From Gemmataceae bacterium (lineage in GTDB: Bacteria > Planctomycetota > Planctomycetia > Gemmatales > Gemmataceae), in the NCBI GenBank assembly GCA_009697105.1, contig SIAQ01000005.1:1-64000 (forward strand): a stretch of 64,000 nt of DNA. Reading direction: 5' to 3'. The notes beneath the pieces are model-generated. The model worked only from the letters and a program-made list of their open reading frames with translations, was not told the origin of the DNA and did no database searches. Shown in pieces: positions 52,252 to 61,900 of the stretch. Numbering within the stretch: the stretch's first letter is position 1; the number at the start of each line of letters is the position of its first letter. The translations under genes were made by a program, and so were the position numbers.

Positions 52252-54894
52252 ATGTCGAAGCATGTGTATTCGTTCGGCGGTAGGTCTGCGGATGGCGATG
52301 GGAAGATGAAAGAACTCCTCGGCGGCAAAGGCGCAAATCTTGCTGAGATGTGCAAAATCGGCATCCCCGTCCCGCCGGGCTTCACCATCACTACCGAAGT
52401 CTGTGCGGCCTATTACGACCAGGGCAAGAAGATCCCCGAAGCCGCCATTCCCGAAATCAACGACGCTCTCATCAAAATGGAAGGCGTCGCCGGCAAGAAG
52501 TTCGGCGATCCGATCGATCCGCTGCTCGTCTCCGTCCGATCTGGCGCCGCGCTGTCGATGCCGGGCATGATGAACACCATTCTCAACCTCGGCCTCACCG
52601 ATGCCAGTGTCGAAGGTTTGGCGAAAAAGACCGGCAACGCCCGCTTCGCATATGACAGCTATCGCCGAGTCATCGACATGTTCGGCTCGACCGCGATGGG
52701 TTGCGAGCACGAAGAATTCGAGCACGAAATCTCCAAGCTCAAAGCCGAGAAGAAAGTCAATCTCGACACCGATCTGACGGTGGACGACCTCAAGGAACTC
52801 GTCAAACGCTACAAAACCGTCTACAAGAACCACGTCAAAGCCGACTTCCCGCAAGACCCGCGCAAGCAACTGATGCTCGCCATCGATGCCGTGTTCAATT
52901 CTTGGATGGGCAACAAGGCGATCGAATATCGCCGCATCGAACGCATCACCACGCTCAAGGGCACGGCCGTCAACGTGCAGGCGATGGTGTTCGGCAACAT
53001 GGGAGATAGCTCGGGCACGGGCGTCGCTTTCACGCGTGATCCGAACACCGGCGAGAACGTCTTCTACGGCGATTACCTCATCAACGCCCAGGGCGAGGAT
53101 GTCGTCGCCGGCATCCGCACGCCGGAACCGATCGCCAAGCTCAACGAGCAGATGCCGAAGGTGTATACCCAACTGATGGAGATTCGCCAGACGTTGGAGA
53201 AGCACTACAAGGACATGCAGGACATCGAGTTCACCGTGCAAGAAGGCACGCTGTACATGTTGCAAACCCGCGGCGGGAAGCGCACGGGCACGGCGGCGGT
53301 GCGCATCGCCGTCGAGCTGGTCGGCGAGAAGCTGATCGACGAGCAGACAGCGATCAAGCGCGTCAGCCCCGACAGCCTCAATCACCTGCTGTTGCCACAA
53401 CTCGATCCAAAAGCGAACGTCAAAGTGGTCGCCAACGGTATCGCCGCCAGCCCCGGCGCTGCATCGGGCAAGGTCATCCTGTCGGCAGAAGCCGCAGTCG
53501 AACATTTCGAAAAGTTCCCGAACGAGCCGATCCTGTTGGTTCGCAAAGAAACCAGCCCCGAAGACGTTGCCGGCATGCACCTGGCGAAAGGCATCCTCAC
53601 CTGCACGGGCGGTAAAGCGAGCCATGCAGCCGTCGTCGCCCGCGGCTGGGGCAAGCCGTGCGTTGTCGGTTGCGAAGCGGTCAAGATCAACGAAGCCGCT
53701 GGCTGGATCACCATTGGCGGGCAGACGGTCAAGGTCGGCGAATTCGTCACGATCAACGGCACGACCGGCGACGTGATGATCGGCAAAGTGCCGACCGTCG
53801 CGCCGACGATGACGGGTGATTTCTCGACGCTCATGGGCTGGGCGGACAAGGTACGCAAGCTGAAGATTCGCACCAACGCCGACGCCCCCGCCGACGCCGT
53901 CAAGGCCCGTGAATTCGGTGCCGAAGGCATCGGCCTGTGCCGCACCGAGCATATGTTCTTCGGTGAAGGCCGAATCGTGGCGATGCGCGAAATGATTTTG
54001 GCCTCCGATGAAGATGGCCGGAAAAAGGCGTTGGCGAAGATCGAACCGTTCCAGAAGGCGGACTTCGTCGGCATCTTCGAGGCGATGGACGGCTATCCCG
54101 TGACGATCCGCCTGCTCGATCCGCCGTTGCACGAGTTCCTGCCGCACGATGCCGCCGGGCAGCAAGAAGTCGCGTCGAGCCTGGGTCTTTCGGTCGCCAA
54201 GGTCAAAGAGCGTGTCGATGAACTGCACGAGTACAACCCGATGATGGGCTTCCGCGGCTGCCGACTGCCGCTCGTCTTCCCCGAGATCGGGGACATGCAA
54301 GTGCGGGCGATCATCGAGGCGGCGATCGAAGTGCAGAAGAAGGGCAAGAAGGTTCTGCCCGAAATCATGATTCCGCTCGTCGGCGTGGTCGAAGAGCTTA
54401 TCATCCTCAAGAAGCGTGCGATCCAGATCGCCGAGGAGTGCATGAAGCAGGCCGGCGTGAAGGTCGAATACCAGATTGGCACGATGATCGAGTTGCCGCG
54501 CGCTTGCATGGCGGCCGACAAGATCGCCGAGGAGGCTGAGTTCTTCAGCTTCGGCACGAACGACCTGACGCAGATGACGTTCGGCTTTAGCCGTGATGAC
54601 ATCAAAGGCTTCATGCCGAGGTACCTCGCCGACAAGATTCTGCCGATCGATCCGTTCCAGACGATCGACTTCTCGGGCGTCGGCGAGCTGATGAAGCTGG
54701 GCATTCAAAAGGGCCGCGACAGCCGAAAGGCGAAACACGGCCAGCACCTGAAGATCGGCATCTGCGGCGAGCACGGCGGCGACCCGGAGAGCGTGGTCTT
54801 CTGCCACAAGATCGGCATGGACTACGTGAGTTGCAGCCCGTTCCGCGTGCCGATTGCACGATTGGCGGCGGCCCAGGCGGCGCTGGGGAAGTAG
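52252..54894 (+). CDS. ppdK: Pyruvate, phosphate dikinase
   Basis: 880 residues. Interconverts pyruvate and PEP with ATP/AMP. Domains: ATP-grasp N-terminus (ELLGGKGANLAEMCKIGIPVPPGFTIT), phosphohistidine domain with H458 in TGGKASHAAVVARGWGKPCVVG, and C-terminal TIM barrel (EGIGLCRTEHMFFG; FFSFGTNDLTQMTFGFSRDD; CGEHGGDPESVVF with the PEP-site Cys near 839). Length is typical. It suggests gluconeogenic or PEP-carboxylation metabolism. Monocistronic; a large antisense frame across it is a shadow. Confidence 0.97.
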   Translation: MSKHVYSFGGRSADGDGKMKELLGGKGANLAEMCKIGIPVPPGFTITTEVCAAYYDQGKKIPEAAIPEINDALIKMEGVAGKKFGDPIDPLLVSVRSGAALSMPGMMNTILNLGLTDASVEGLAKKTGNARFAYDSYRRVIDMFGSTAMGCEHEEFEHEISKLKAEKKVNLDTDLTVDDLKELVKRYKTVYKNHVKADFPQDPRKQLMLAIDAVFNSWMGNKAIEYRRIERITTLKGTAVNVQAMVFGNMGDSSGTGVAFTRDPNTGENVFYGDYLINAQGEDVVAGIRTPEPIAKLNEQMPKVYTQLMEIRQTLEKHYKDMQDIEFTVQEGTLYMLQTRGGKRTGTAAVRIAVELVGEKLIDEQTAIKRVSPDSLNHLLLPQLDPKANVKVVANGIAASPGAASGKVILSAEAAVEHFEKFPNEPILLVRKETSPEDVAGMHLAKGILTCTGGKASHAAVVARGWGKPCVVGCEAVKINEAAGWITIGGQTVKVGEFVTINGTTGDVMIGKVPTVAPTMTGDFSTLMGWADKVRKLKIRTNADAPADAVKAREFGAEGIGLCRTEHMFFGEGRIVAMREMILASDEDGRKKALAKIEPFQKADFVGIFEAMDGYPVTIRLLDPPLHEFLPHDAAGQQEVASSLGLSVAKVKERVDELHEYNPMMGFRGCRLPLVFPEIGDMQVRAIIEAAIEVQKKGKKVLPEIMIPLVGVVEELIILKKRAIQIAEECMKQAGVKVEYQIGTMIELPRACMAADKIAEEAEFFSFGTNDLTQMTFGFSRDDIKGFMPRYLADKILPIDPFQTIDFSGVGELMKLGIQKGRDSRKAKHGQHLKIGICGEHGGDPESVVFCHKIGMDYVSCSPFRVPIARLAAAQAALGK

Positions 54895-54896
54895 AA

Positions 54897-54955
54897 AGTC
54901 AGGAGTCGGGAGTCAGAATCAAGCCATCTTGTTCTGACCCCTGGTCCCTGACTCC
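54897..54955. repeat. Palindrome, 'AGTCAGGAGTCGGGAGTCAG' type
   Basis: AGTCAGGAGTCGGGAGTCAGAA pairs with TTCTGACCCCTGGTCCCTGACT, imperfect. A related sequence lies at 58,905-58,985 (CCCGACTCCTTAGTCCGTGGTC...GACCACG). Confidence 0.65.
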
Positions 54956-55068
54956 CGCGGGCGCTAAACGGGATCATCGACCACGTTCAACATGGCCAAG
55001 ATGGTCATCCAAAAGGTATGACCGCCTTGACCTCATCCCGGGAATCAAGCATCACAGCAGAGGACGTC

Positions 55069-55718
55069 ATGAGCCAAGCGAGAGAGGGACCCGACGAGAA
55101 GACGGAAACGGGCCGTTCGCGCACTCGGCGTATACGGTTCGCCGGAAGGTCTTCAAGCTCTTCGGTGCAGCTTTCTACATTTTCGACGAGCACGGAGGCG
55201 TCATCGGCTATTGCAGTCAGAAAGCCTTCAAGTTAAAGGAGGACATCCGCATCTACACCGACGACTCGATGACGGAGGAGTTGCTGGTCATCAAGGCACG
55301 CAGCATTATCGATTTCGGCGCTACCTACGACGTTACAGACCCCGCCGAGGACGATGAGACAATCGGCTCGTATCGGCGCAAAGGATGGACGAGCCTGTTG
55401 CGCGACGAATGGCTGATCTTCGACTCGGATGGGCATGAGGCCGGGAGGATTCAGGAGGACAGCGCTGGCCTGGCCATCGTTCGCCGCCTCATCGGCGGCG
55501 TGGCTCTAATGATCGCACCGCAGGTTTATCACCTGGAGATCGACGGCACGAACGCAGCCAAAATGGTCACCAGCCGCAACCCATTCATCTACAAACTGTT
55601 CGTCACCATCGACCCCGACGTGGACTGCGCCGACCCGAGACTGATCCTGGCGGGGGCCATCCTGTTGGCGGCTATCGAAGGGAAACAAGGTGGAGGCGGT
55701 CTGGACATCGGCGGGTAA
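55069..55718 (+). CDS. LURP-one/scramblase-like (tubby-C2) protein, frameshift near the start
   Basis: Core: YTVRRKVFKLFGAAFYIFDEHGGVIGYCSQKAFKLKEDIRIYTDDSMTEELLVIKARSIIDFGATYDVTD...GSYRRKGWTSLLRDEWLIFD and a hydrophobic end. This is the LURP-one-related/tubby-like barrel widespread in planctomycetes. The best start is ATG 55069 with AGAGGA upstream, but it reads MSQAREGPDEKTETGRSRTRR in another frame; a one-base shift near 55,110-55,125 joins it to the core. Within the core frame no start codon is near. Annotated as one gene with a probable frameshift. Confidence 0.65.
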
Positions 55719-56029
55719 CACCGAGTGCGTCTTCCGGAATCGCAATCGATCTGTTATGGCCACAACCAGCGCTACAAGGCGTTCAAGGCGCTCATGCCAA
55801 ATTGGATGAACGCCTTGAACGCCTTCCATCTCAAGCCTTGACGCGAATCGGCCACGAAACAAATCCGAATATTTCGCACAACTGACTTTGCTTACCACCC
55901 TCGACCGATGTTAGGATGCCCCCAGCGCGGTCTCCGCAGTTCTTCCTTATTATTTAAGGTAGATCGATGGGCACGCGTAGACATGACGCCTGCGCCTTAT
56001 TTTCAAACATCCCCTGGAGAGAAAAACAT

Positions 56030-56147
56030 CTACTTGGACAACGCTAGTTCGTAGGTTAGGCTTTCCAGCCTGACGTATATGATTGATAATGGGTAAGCCA
56101 CGTCAGGCCGGATAGCCTGACCTACGTAACTAGCGCTGTCGTACTAA
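56030..56147. mobile_element. Small element with GTAGGTTAGGCTTTCCAGCCTGAC palindrome
   Basis: Left end near CTTGGACAACGCTAGTT, right end AACTAGCGCTGTCGTACTAA, with inner CGTAGGTTAGGCTTTCCAGCCTGACG / CGTCAGGCCGGATAGCCTGACCTACG. The right end equals the IS tip seen at 142-157. Confidence 0.6.
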
Positions 56148-56281
56148 TACGACAGCGCTAGATCGAGAATTTGGCCCGCATTGTAGCCGAATTCGTGAGA
56201 ATTCGGACGACTTGGGCAAACGAGGGAAGGCCGAATTCTCACGAATTCAGCTACAGGATACGATGTAGCGCTGTCGTACTA
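56147..56281. mobile_element. Small MITE-like element with 16-bp inverted ends
   Basis: Left TAATACGACAGCGCTA and right TAGCGCTGTCGTACTA are inverted; inner palindrome TAGCCGAATTCGTGAGAATTCGG / CCGAATTCTCACGAATTCAGCTA. About 135 bp, no ORF. It abuts the previous element head to tail and shares its ends with the transposase remnant at the left edge. Confidence 0.65.
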
Positions 56282-56302
56282 ATTGAAAAAGGGTGCCAGT
56301 TC

Positions 56303-56599
56303 ATGAGGAAAACAGATTATCGACAAAGCCTGCTGGCTTTTGTCACGGAAATAGAGGCCCTGCAAAGCCTCGCTTTCGTGAAACCTGATCAATGGTTTCT
56401 TTCGACAGAGATATTGAACGCTGTGCTAATAGGGTACGAAATCAAGTCATTCGCTGATCGGAAGAGGCTCCATGAGGTGGGGCGGAAGCATGGGCTTATT
56501 CCCGTTTGTCCGAGTGATGTCGTCGATATAGATACAATAAACGGCTCAATGGTGACTGTGGTAAGGACGCCCCGTGGATTGTTGCAAATAGCTCCGTAG
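56303..56599 (+). CDS. Hypothetical protein, 98 residues
   Basis: From ATG 56303: MRKTDYRQSLLAFVTEIEAL..VKPDQWFLSTEILNAVLIGYEIKSFADRKRLHEVGRKHGLIPVCPSDVVDIDTINGSMV..RTPRGLLQIAP. It has AAAAAGGG about 10 bp upstream. No recognised family. Base use is less GC-rich than the neighbours by eye, which, with the adjacent mobile elements, suggests it came by transfer. Confidence 0.5.
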   Translation: MRKTDYRQSLLAFVTEIEALQSLAFVKPDQWFLSTEILNAVLIGYEIKSFADRKRLHEVGRKHGLIPVCPSDVVDIDTINGSMVTVVRTPRGLLQIAP

Positions 56600-56733
56600 C
56601 CCTGAAAACGGCGACATTCAGGGTCTATTTCCGAACAAGTGGCCTGCTGTTGACTTTGCTGCCATTTCGGTTATTCGGGTAATAACCGTTCCCTGACGGC
56701 CAGGCAGATCCGAAGAACCGAAGGGAGTTTTCG

Positions 56734-57129
56734 ATGGCAAAAGTAACCGGGATCGGCGGCGTGTTCTTCAAGAGCAAAGGCGACCCCGCCGCACAGGCTG
56801 CGTGGTATCAGAAGCACCTGGGGATGCCGCTGGCGGACTTCGGCGGGGCCGTGCTGAGGTGGCCCGACGACCGCGCCGAAGACAAGGGCCTCACCGTCTG
56901 GCACGTCGCGGGCCAAGACAGCCAGTGGTTTAACGCACCCTTAATGATCAACTACCGGGTTGACAACCTTGGCGAGTTGATCGCGCAGCTTCGTGCGGAC
57001 GGAGTCGAAGTCATCGGCGGTCCCGAATCCCACGAGAACGGCAAGTTCGCATGGATCATGGACCTAGACGGGAACAAAGTGGAGCTGTGGGAGCCGAAGA
57101 TCTGGGACGAGAAGAACAAGGGTACCTGA
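56734..57129 (+). CDS. VOC (glyoxalase/dioxygenase-fold) family protein
   Basis: 131 residues with GGGAG upstream. One VOC unit: GIGGVFFKSKGDPAAQAAWYQKHLGMPL (betaalpha start), YRVDNLGELIAQLRADGVEV and GKFAWIMDLDGNKVELWEPK (last metal Glu). Only a single betaalphabetabetabeta pair set of two modules is visible. Substrate unknown, could be a glyoxalase-like or an antibiotic-binding protein. Confidence 0.85.
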   Translation: MAKVTGIGGVFFKSKGDPAAQAAWYQKHLGMPLADFGGAVLRWPDDRAEDKGLTVWHVAGQDSQWFNAPLMINYRVDNLGELIAQLRADGVEVIGGPESHENGKFAWIMDLDGNKVELWEPKIWDEKNKGT

Positions 57130-57191
57130 TAGCCGAGCCGTCGAATCGTTCTATGCTCCTTGGAGTTTGAGCTATACCACACGCGGGCAAG

Positions 57192-57263
57192 ATTGTCGTG
57201 GCCACAAGCTGCTAGCTTGTGAGTTTCCAAGTCTACAAGCTGGCCGCTTGTGGCCACGACAAT
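57192..57263. repeat. Palindrome, 'TTGTCGTGGCCACAAGC' type
   Basis: ATTGTCGTGGCCACAAGCTGCTAGCTTGTG / CTACAAGCTGGCCGCTTGTGGCCACGACAAT. Inner ACAAGCTGCTAGCTTGT is itself palindromic. The remaining gap to the MFS gene holds the next palindrome only. Confidence 0.88.
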
Positions 57264-57457
57264 GGGTCAATCTGGCCCACGCGAGGTATGCGTTCCTTTT
57301 CTCCTCTTTCCTTCCTGGGGGATTGAGAAACGTCGCGTCCCAGAAACCTTTCCGTGCCACGGGCAGCCCACATCTCGCTCACCCCTTTCGCATGAGCAAT
57401 ATCCACCACCACGCTCATGCAACGAGGGATGATCGCCTTGCGCATGTTCCAAGAATC

Positions 57458-57508
57458 CAGCGGCTTGGCGCTCGCATGGGATGATCCGAGCGCTAAGCCG
57501 CAAGCGGC
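57458..57508. repeat. Palindrome, 'AGCGGCTTGGCGCTCG' type
   Basis: CCAGCGGCTTGGCGCTCGCATGGG / CGAGCGCTAAGCCGCAAGCGG. Third member of the family at 32,246 and 44,313, more diverged on its left arm. Confidence 0.75.
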
Positions 57509-57590
57509 AAAAGCGTTCCCGCGGTGCTCTGAGCTTCCTTGCGCCGTATAAAGAGAATGTCGCCAAAGATCCGTATGCGCGAGGAACCCC

Positions 57591-58898
57591 ATGTCCGCAA
57601 TTTCGCAAGGAAGCGATGTCTCTGCCGGCGAACGAGCGCGTTGGTTGACAGTTCGCATGTCGCTGTTGATCTTCCTGGCGTTCACGATCCTCGGCTCATG
57701 GGTGCCGGTGTTCTCTCGCTATTTGGGGCAGCTTCACTTTTCGCCGCGGGCGACGGCGTGGGCGTCGTCGGCGAATGCCATTGGAGCGGTTATCGCGCCT
57801 TTGTTCTGGGGGCAGGTTGCCGACCGCTGGTTGGCGTCGGAGCGCTGCATCGCACTGTGCGCGTCGATTTCCGGCGTGCTGCTGCTTGTGCTCGGATCAT
57901 TGCGCGATGAGCTTGCCGTGATCGGCGTTGCCGTGGCACTGTGGTTCTTCCTGATCCCAGTGCTGACGCTGACCGGCGCGTACATCTTCCGCATGATCGA
58001 TCATCCCGAATCGGAGTATGGCAAGATTCGCGTATGGGGCACAGTTGGCTGGATGGCCGCCAGCTGGGGGCTTGGGCTGTGGCTGATGTCGCAGGCCGGG
58101 CAAGCGACACCGGGGGAGGCGGACGAGAGCGACCTATCGCTCAGCATCACGCTCGCTGCCTGGTCAGCGTTCGTGACGGCGGCCTACGCGCTGACATTGC
58201 CACACGCGCCGCCGGGGAAGGCATCGGAGGCGGCCAGTCGCACTTGGCTGGGCAAGTTGGCCGACGCTCCTCTAAGCGCCATGGTGCTGTTTCGCGTCCG
58301 ATCGTTCGCCGTTTATTGCGCGAGCATGTTCGGGCTGTATCTTACGCTGCCGTTCACCATTCAACTCAATCCGTTGTTGCTCAAAGATCTCGGTGTGTCC
58401 GATTGCTGGTTGCCCGCGTGTCTCACCGCCGCGCAATCGACGGAGATCATGTCGCTCCTGATGATGCCCTATCTGCTCGCGCGAATCGGCATGAAGCCGA
58501 CGATGATGCTTGGCGGTATCGCGTGGACCGTTGGGCTTGCAGCCCTGGCAATTGGGTCGTCGATTTGGCTGGTGCTGTCGGCTTTCCTCACCCACGGGGT
58601 GTTCATATGCTGCTTCGTCATCGCCGGCCAGGTATATGTCAATCGCCAGGCCAGCGCGGATGTGCGTGCGAGTGCTCAGGGCATCTTGGTTCTCGTCAAT
58701 GGGCTGGGCCTGTTCTTCGGCCACCTGCTCGTCGGCTGGCTGCGAAATGCGTCCGGCGATAGTCATGCCGTGGCGTATGGCGTGGCGGCGGGAATCGCGG
58801 GGATCGTCGTTATTCTTTTCATAATGGGATTTACGCCGACGCCGGAGTTGGCGATTTCCGATGAAGATTCGCTTGCCCAACGCCAAGAAATAGCTTAG
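57591..58898 (+). CDS. MFS transporter, nucleoside:H+ symporter-like
   Basis: 435 residues with about 12 membrane segments. NHS/MFS_1-like pattern: MSLLIFLAFTILGSWVPVFSRYLG, SSANAIGAVIAPLFWGQVADRWLASE (motif A region), YIFRMIDHPESEYGKIRVWGTVGWMAASWGLGLWL, ending in VGWLRNASGDSH..WGVAAGIAGIVVILFIMGF. The KIRVWGTVGW element is characteristic of the nucleoside-proton symporter group. Probable inner-membrane importer; exact substrate unproven. Next is a histidine kinase 98 bp on. Confidence 0.85.
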   Translation: MSAISQGSDVSAGERARWLTVRMSLLIFLAFTILGSWVPVFSRYLGQLHFSPRATAWASSANAIGAVIAPLFWGQVADRWLASERCIALCASISGVLLLVLGSLRDELAVIGVAVALWFFLIPVLTLTGAYIFRMIDHPESEYGKIRVWGTVGWMAASWGLGLWLMSQAGQATPGEADESDLSLSITLAAWSAFVTAAYALTLPHAPPGKASEAASRTWLGKLADAPLSAMVLFRVRSFAVYCASMFGLYLTLPFTIQLNPLLLKDLGVSDCWLPACLTAAQSTEIMSLLMMPYLLARIGMKPTMMLGGIAWTVGLAALAIGSSIWLVLSAFLTHGVFICCFVIAGQVYVNRQASADVRASAQGILVLVNGLGLFFGHLLVGWLRNASGDSHAVAYGVAAGIAGIVVILFIMGFTPTPELAISDEDSLAQRQEIA

Positions 58899-58904
58899 AC
58901 TTAA

Positions 58905-58985
58905 TCCCGACTCCTTAGTCCGTGGTCCTTGGCAAAACACCATCAAACATATTGGTACGAACTACGGACCACGCCTTATCAACAG
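58905..58985. repeat. Imperfect palindrome, 'TAGTCCGTGGTCC' type
   Basis: CTTAGTCCGTGGTCCTTGGCA ... ACGAACTACGGACCACG pairs over about 15 bp with a central CATCAAACATATTGG. Related loosely to 54,897. Confidence 0.55.
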
Positions 58986-58995
58986 GTCCGCTCCC

Positions 58996-61900
58996 GTGCC
59001 GAAGAACGCCTTGTTGAACGAATCGGACGAACGAACCGCCACCCCGATCGGAATGTGGGTGCTGGCCATCGTTGGCGTCGCCACGTTCCACTGCTGTTGG
59101 CTGTGGCAGGGAGACTCGCGCGGCCTGTGGCTGCCGGGGTTGGGCGTTGGCGTTGTTCTCGTTTCCTGGTTCGGCTGGCGGATACTACCGGTTCTACTTG
59201 TTGACCTCCTGTTGGCACGCTGGCCATTTGACCTTTCTGCGAACGCTGGATTGATCGCAACCGAAATACTGTGCCAAGGGACGCTCATTGGATCGTCGTG
59301 GTGGCTGTACCATCATTTGGCCCATGGATCACGCTGGCTGGATGATCCGCGTTCGGCGATGATATTTCTGATCCTCATTCCGGGCGGGCTTTGTGTTGCC
59401 GTCGCTGGGATTGAGGCCGGCGTGTGGTGCCTGATAGGCGATTCGCCGAGGCCGTTCGTTCTCCTGACGGCTGAGCTTTGGTTGACGCAGATTGTCGGCA
59501 TCGTTGCAACGGTGCCGATCCTCATTGCGACGGCAACGCTCCTGCTGCTGCGCCGCGGACTGATCGTCGGCGAACTTTCGGATGCGATACCCAACCTGCC
59601 TGAAGCCGGACTTTCGCGAATCGGCGAGAGCATCGAATTGATCGGCTTGACGGCGGCAGTCGTCGGGCTGTCGCTGCTCCACCTCTGGACGACGGCACAA
59701 GCGAGCTCGGCGAGTTGGCTTCTATGGGCGAGCGGGGTGATTTTGCTGGTATGGATTTGCATCCGTCAGGGGCTGTTTGGCGGCACGTTCGCAGCCGGCG
59801 TAACCGCGATCGTGAGCGCCGGCACATTCCATTTCCTATCAGATGAAACCCGCCCGCTTCTTCAGAGCGATTTTCAGGGGCGATTGCTGGCCCTCTGCGC
59901 CACCGCGATGCTGGTCGGCGTCTCGGCAAGCTGGATTCGCGCCAACGAAACACGCTTCAGTCAGATCGTCAGCAGAATCCCCTTCGTCGTCTACAGCGTC
60001 CGGCTGCCCTACGGCATTCCGACCCTGTTCGGCCCTGATAACGAAGGCCCGCCGCGCGATAGTAAATTCGACATGAAGCTCGGCCCAGCAATCCGTAAGC
60101 TGGCGAATGTCGTTCTCGTCAGCCCTGCCTGCGAGTCGGTTCTTGGCGCCAAGGCCGAGTCGCTCGTTGGTCCATTCTCACGGTGGATGGATCATATCCT
60201 ACCAGAAGACCATGTGATTGTCGTCGCCGCCCTGGCTCAGCTTTGCTTGCAAAAGAAGCCTGTGAAATGCGAGTATCGGTTGGTCATGGAAATGCCGTCG
60301 CCGAAAGCCGCGGCAACGGCTCTGCCGATCCAGGCGCCGTTACCGCCCGCTCCGACCTGGGTGCGCGACACGCTGACGCCTCACTACGACGAAGCGGGCA
60401 TGATCGACGGTTGGGAGGGCCTGGTCGAGGATATCACCGAGCAACGCGCATTATCGCAAGATATTCGCAGGATGACGACGATGCTTCAGGTAATCATCGC
60501 CAATCTGCCGACGGGGGTCTATTTCGTGCAGGCGCCGCGAGGCCTGCCGATCCTCGTCAATGCCCGGGCACGAGTCTTGCTTGGTCAACGCGAGGATCTC
60601 GCAGCGGGGTTGAGCCATCTGCCTCGCGTCTATCGGCTCCACAAACCCGATGGCACGGCATATCCCTGGGAAGGACTTCCCGTGGCGCGAGCGCTCCAAA
60701 GCGGTGTTACGTGCAAAGCCAACGATATCGTCGTGCATCGCCCGGACGGCCGCAAGATCCCGCTCATCACCTGGGCGGCGCCGGTGGATCTGTATGGCCG
60801 GGGCAAGCCGGATGCCGCCGTGTGGGTGCTCGAAGATTGGAGCGCAATACAACAGGCTGAGACGGCTATGCGTGAATCCGAGATGCGCCTGCGAGCCATT
60901 ATCGAAACCATGGCCGAGGGTGTCATCCTTCAAGATGCCACCGGCATCATCGTCGATTGCAACCCCGCCGCTTGCGCAATTCTTGGCGCGGCGTGCGAAC
61001 TGTTGATGACCCGCACCAGTCTCGCGCCGGACGATGGTTGTGTGCAGGAAAACGGCGAACCGCTGCCAGCGGATCAACATCCCGATCGGCTCGCATTGCG
61101 AACCGAAAAGCCGGTTCGCGAAGCCGTGATCGGCATGCCCGCGATCGGCGTCGAGCCGAGGCGTTGGCTGCTCGTGAATTCGCTGCCGATCATTGACAAG
61201 GCGAGGAAAGGCCCCGGTAAGACGCGCGTTATCTCCACGTTCGCCGACATCACCACGCAGGTGCGGATGCGCGATTCGCTGCGCCAGGCGCGCGACAAAT
61301 ACCAAAACCTCATCGAATCGCTGCCCGTCGTGGTAATGCAGCGTGATCGCGCTTTCAACATTACTTTTGTCAATCCGTTCACGGAAACGCTGACCGGCTA
61401 CACGGTTGCCGAGATGCTCCAGCCTGGGTCAAGTCGGGATATCATTTACCCGGAAGACCTACCGGATTTTTTGGCCTCCGCCGACCTTATTCTTGCAGGC
61501 CAGCCGGTCCGCAAAGAAATACGGATGCACGCCCGAGACGGATCGACCAAGACGGTACTCGTTTTTATTCACCCGATCGTGGAAGGGGCCGAAATCGTCG
61601 GTTCCACAAGCCTCATGCTCGACTTAACCGTTCAACGCCGACTGGAGAAAGAGCTCGAAAGCTCCCGCCAGCTCGAACTCGTCGGTCGATTGGCGAGCGG
61701 CACGGTACACGATTTCAACAATCTGTTGGCCGTCATTATCGGCATGGCGGGTTTGGTGAAGATGAATCTGCCCGAAAATACCGCCAGTCGGGAATATCTC
61801 ACGCGCATCGAAGAAGTCGGCGAGCAGGCCTCGCATCTCGCCGGGCAACTCCTCACGTTCAGTAAGCAAACTCCCCGGGAAGCGCATCCGGTTGATTTGA

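Larger units (their letters stand above)
55719..56302. repeat. 584-bp gap with small palindromic elements
   Basis: Holds an ACAAGGCGTTCAAGGCG / CGCCTTGAACGCCTT palindrome at 55,773-55,829; then two abutting elements at about 56,030-56,147 and 56,147-56,281. No gene was recognised in the remainder. Confidence 0.7.

Noticed and set aside
51808-54807. 999-residue antisense ORF across ppdK
   Set aside because: Shadow of a GC-rich gene; the plus-strand translation is unmistakable pyruvate, phosphate dikinase.
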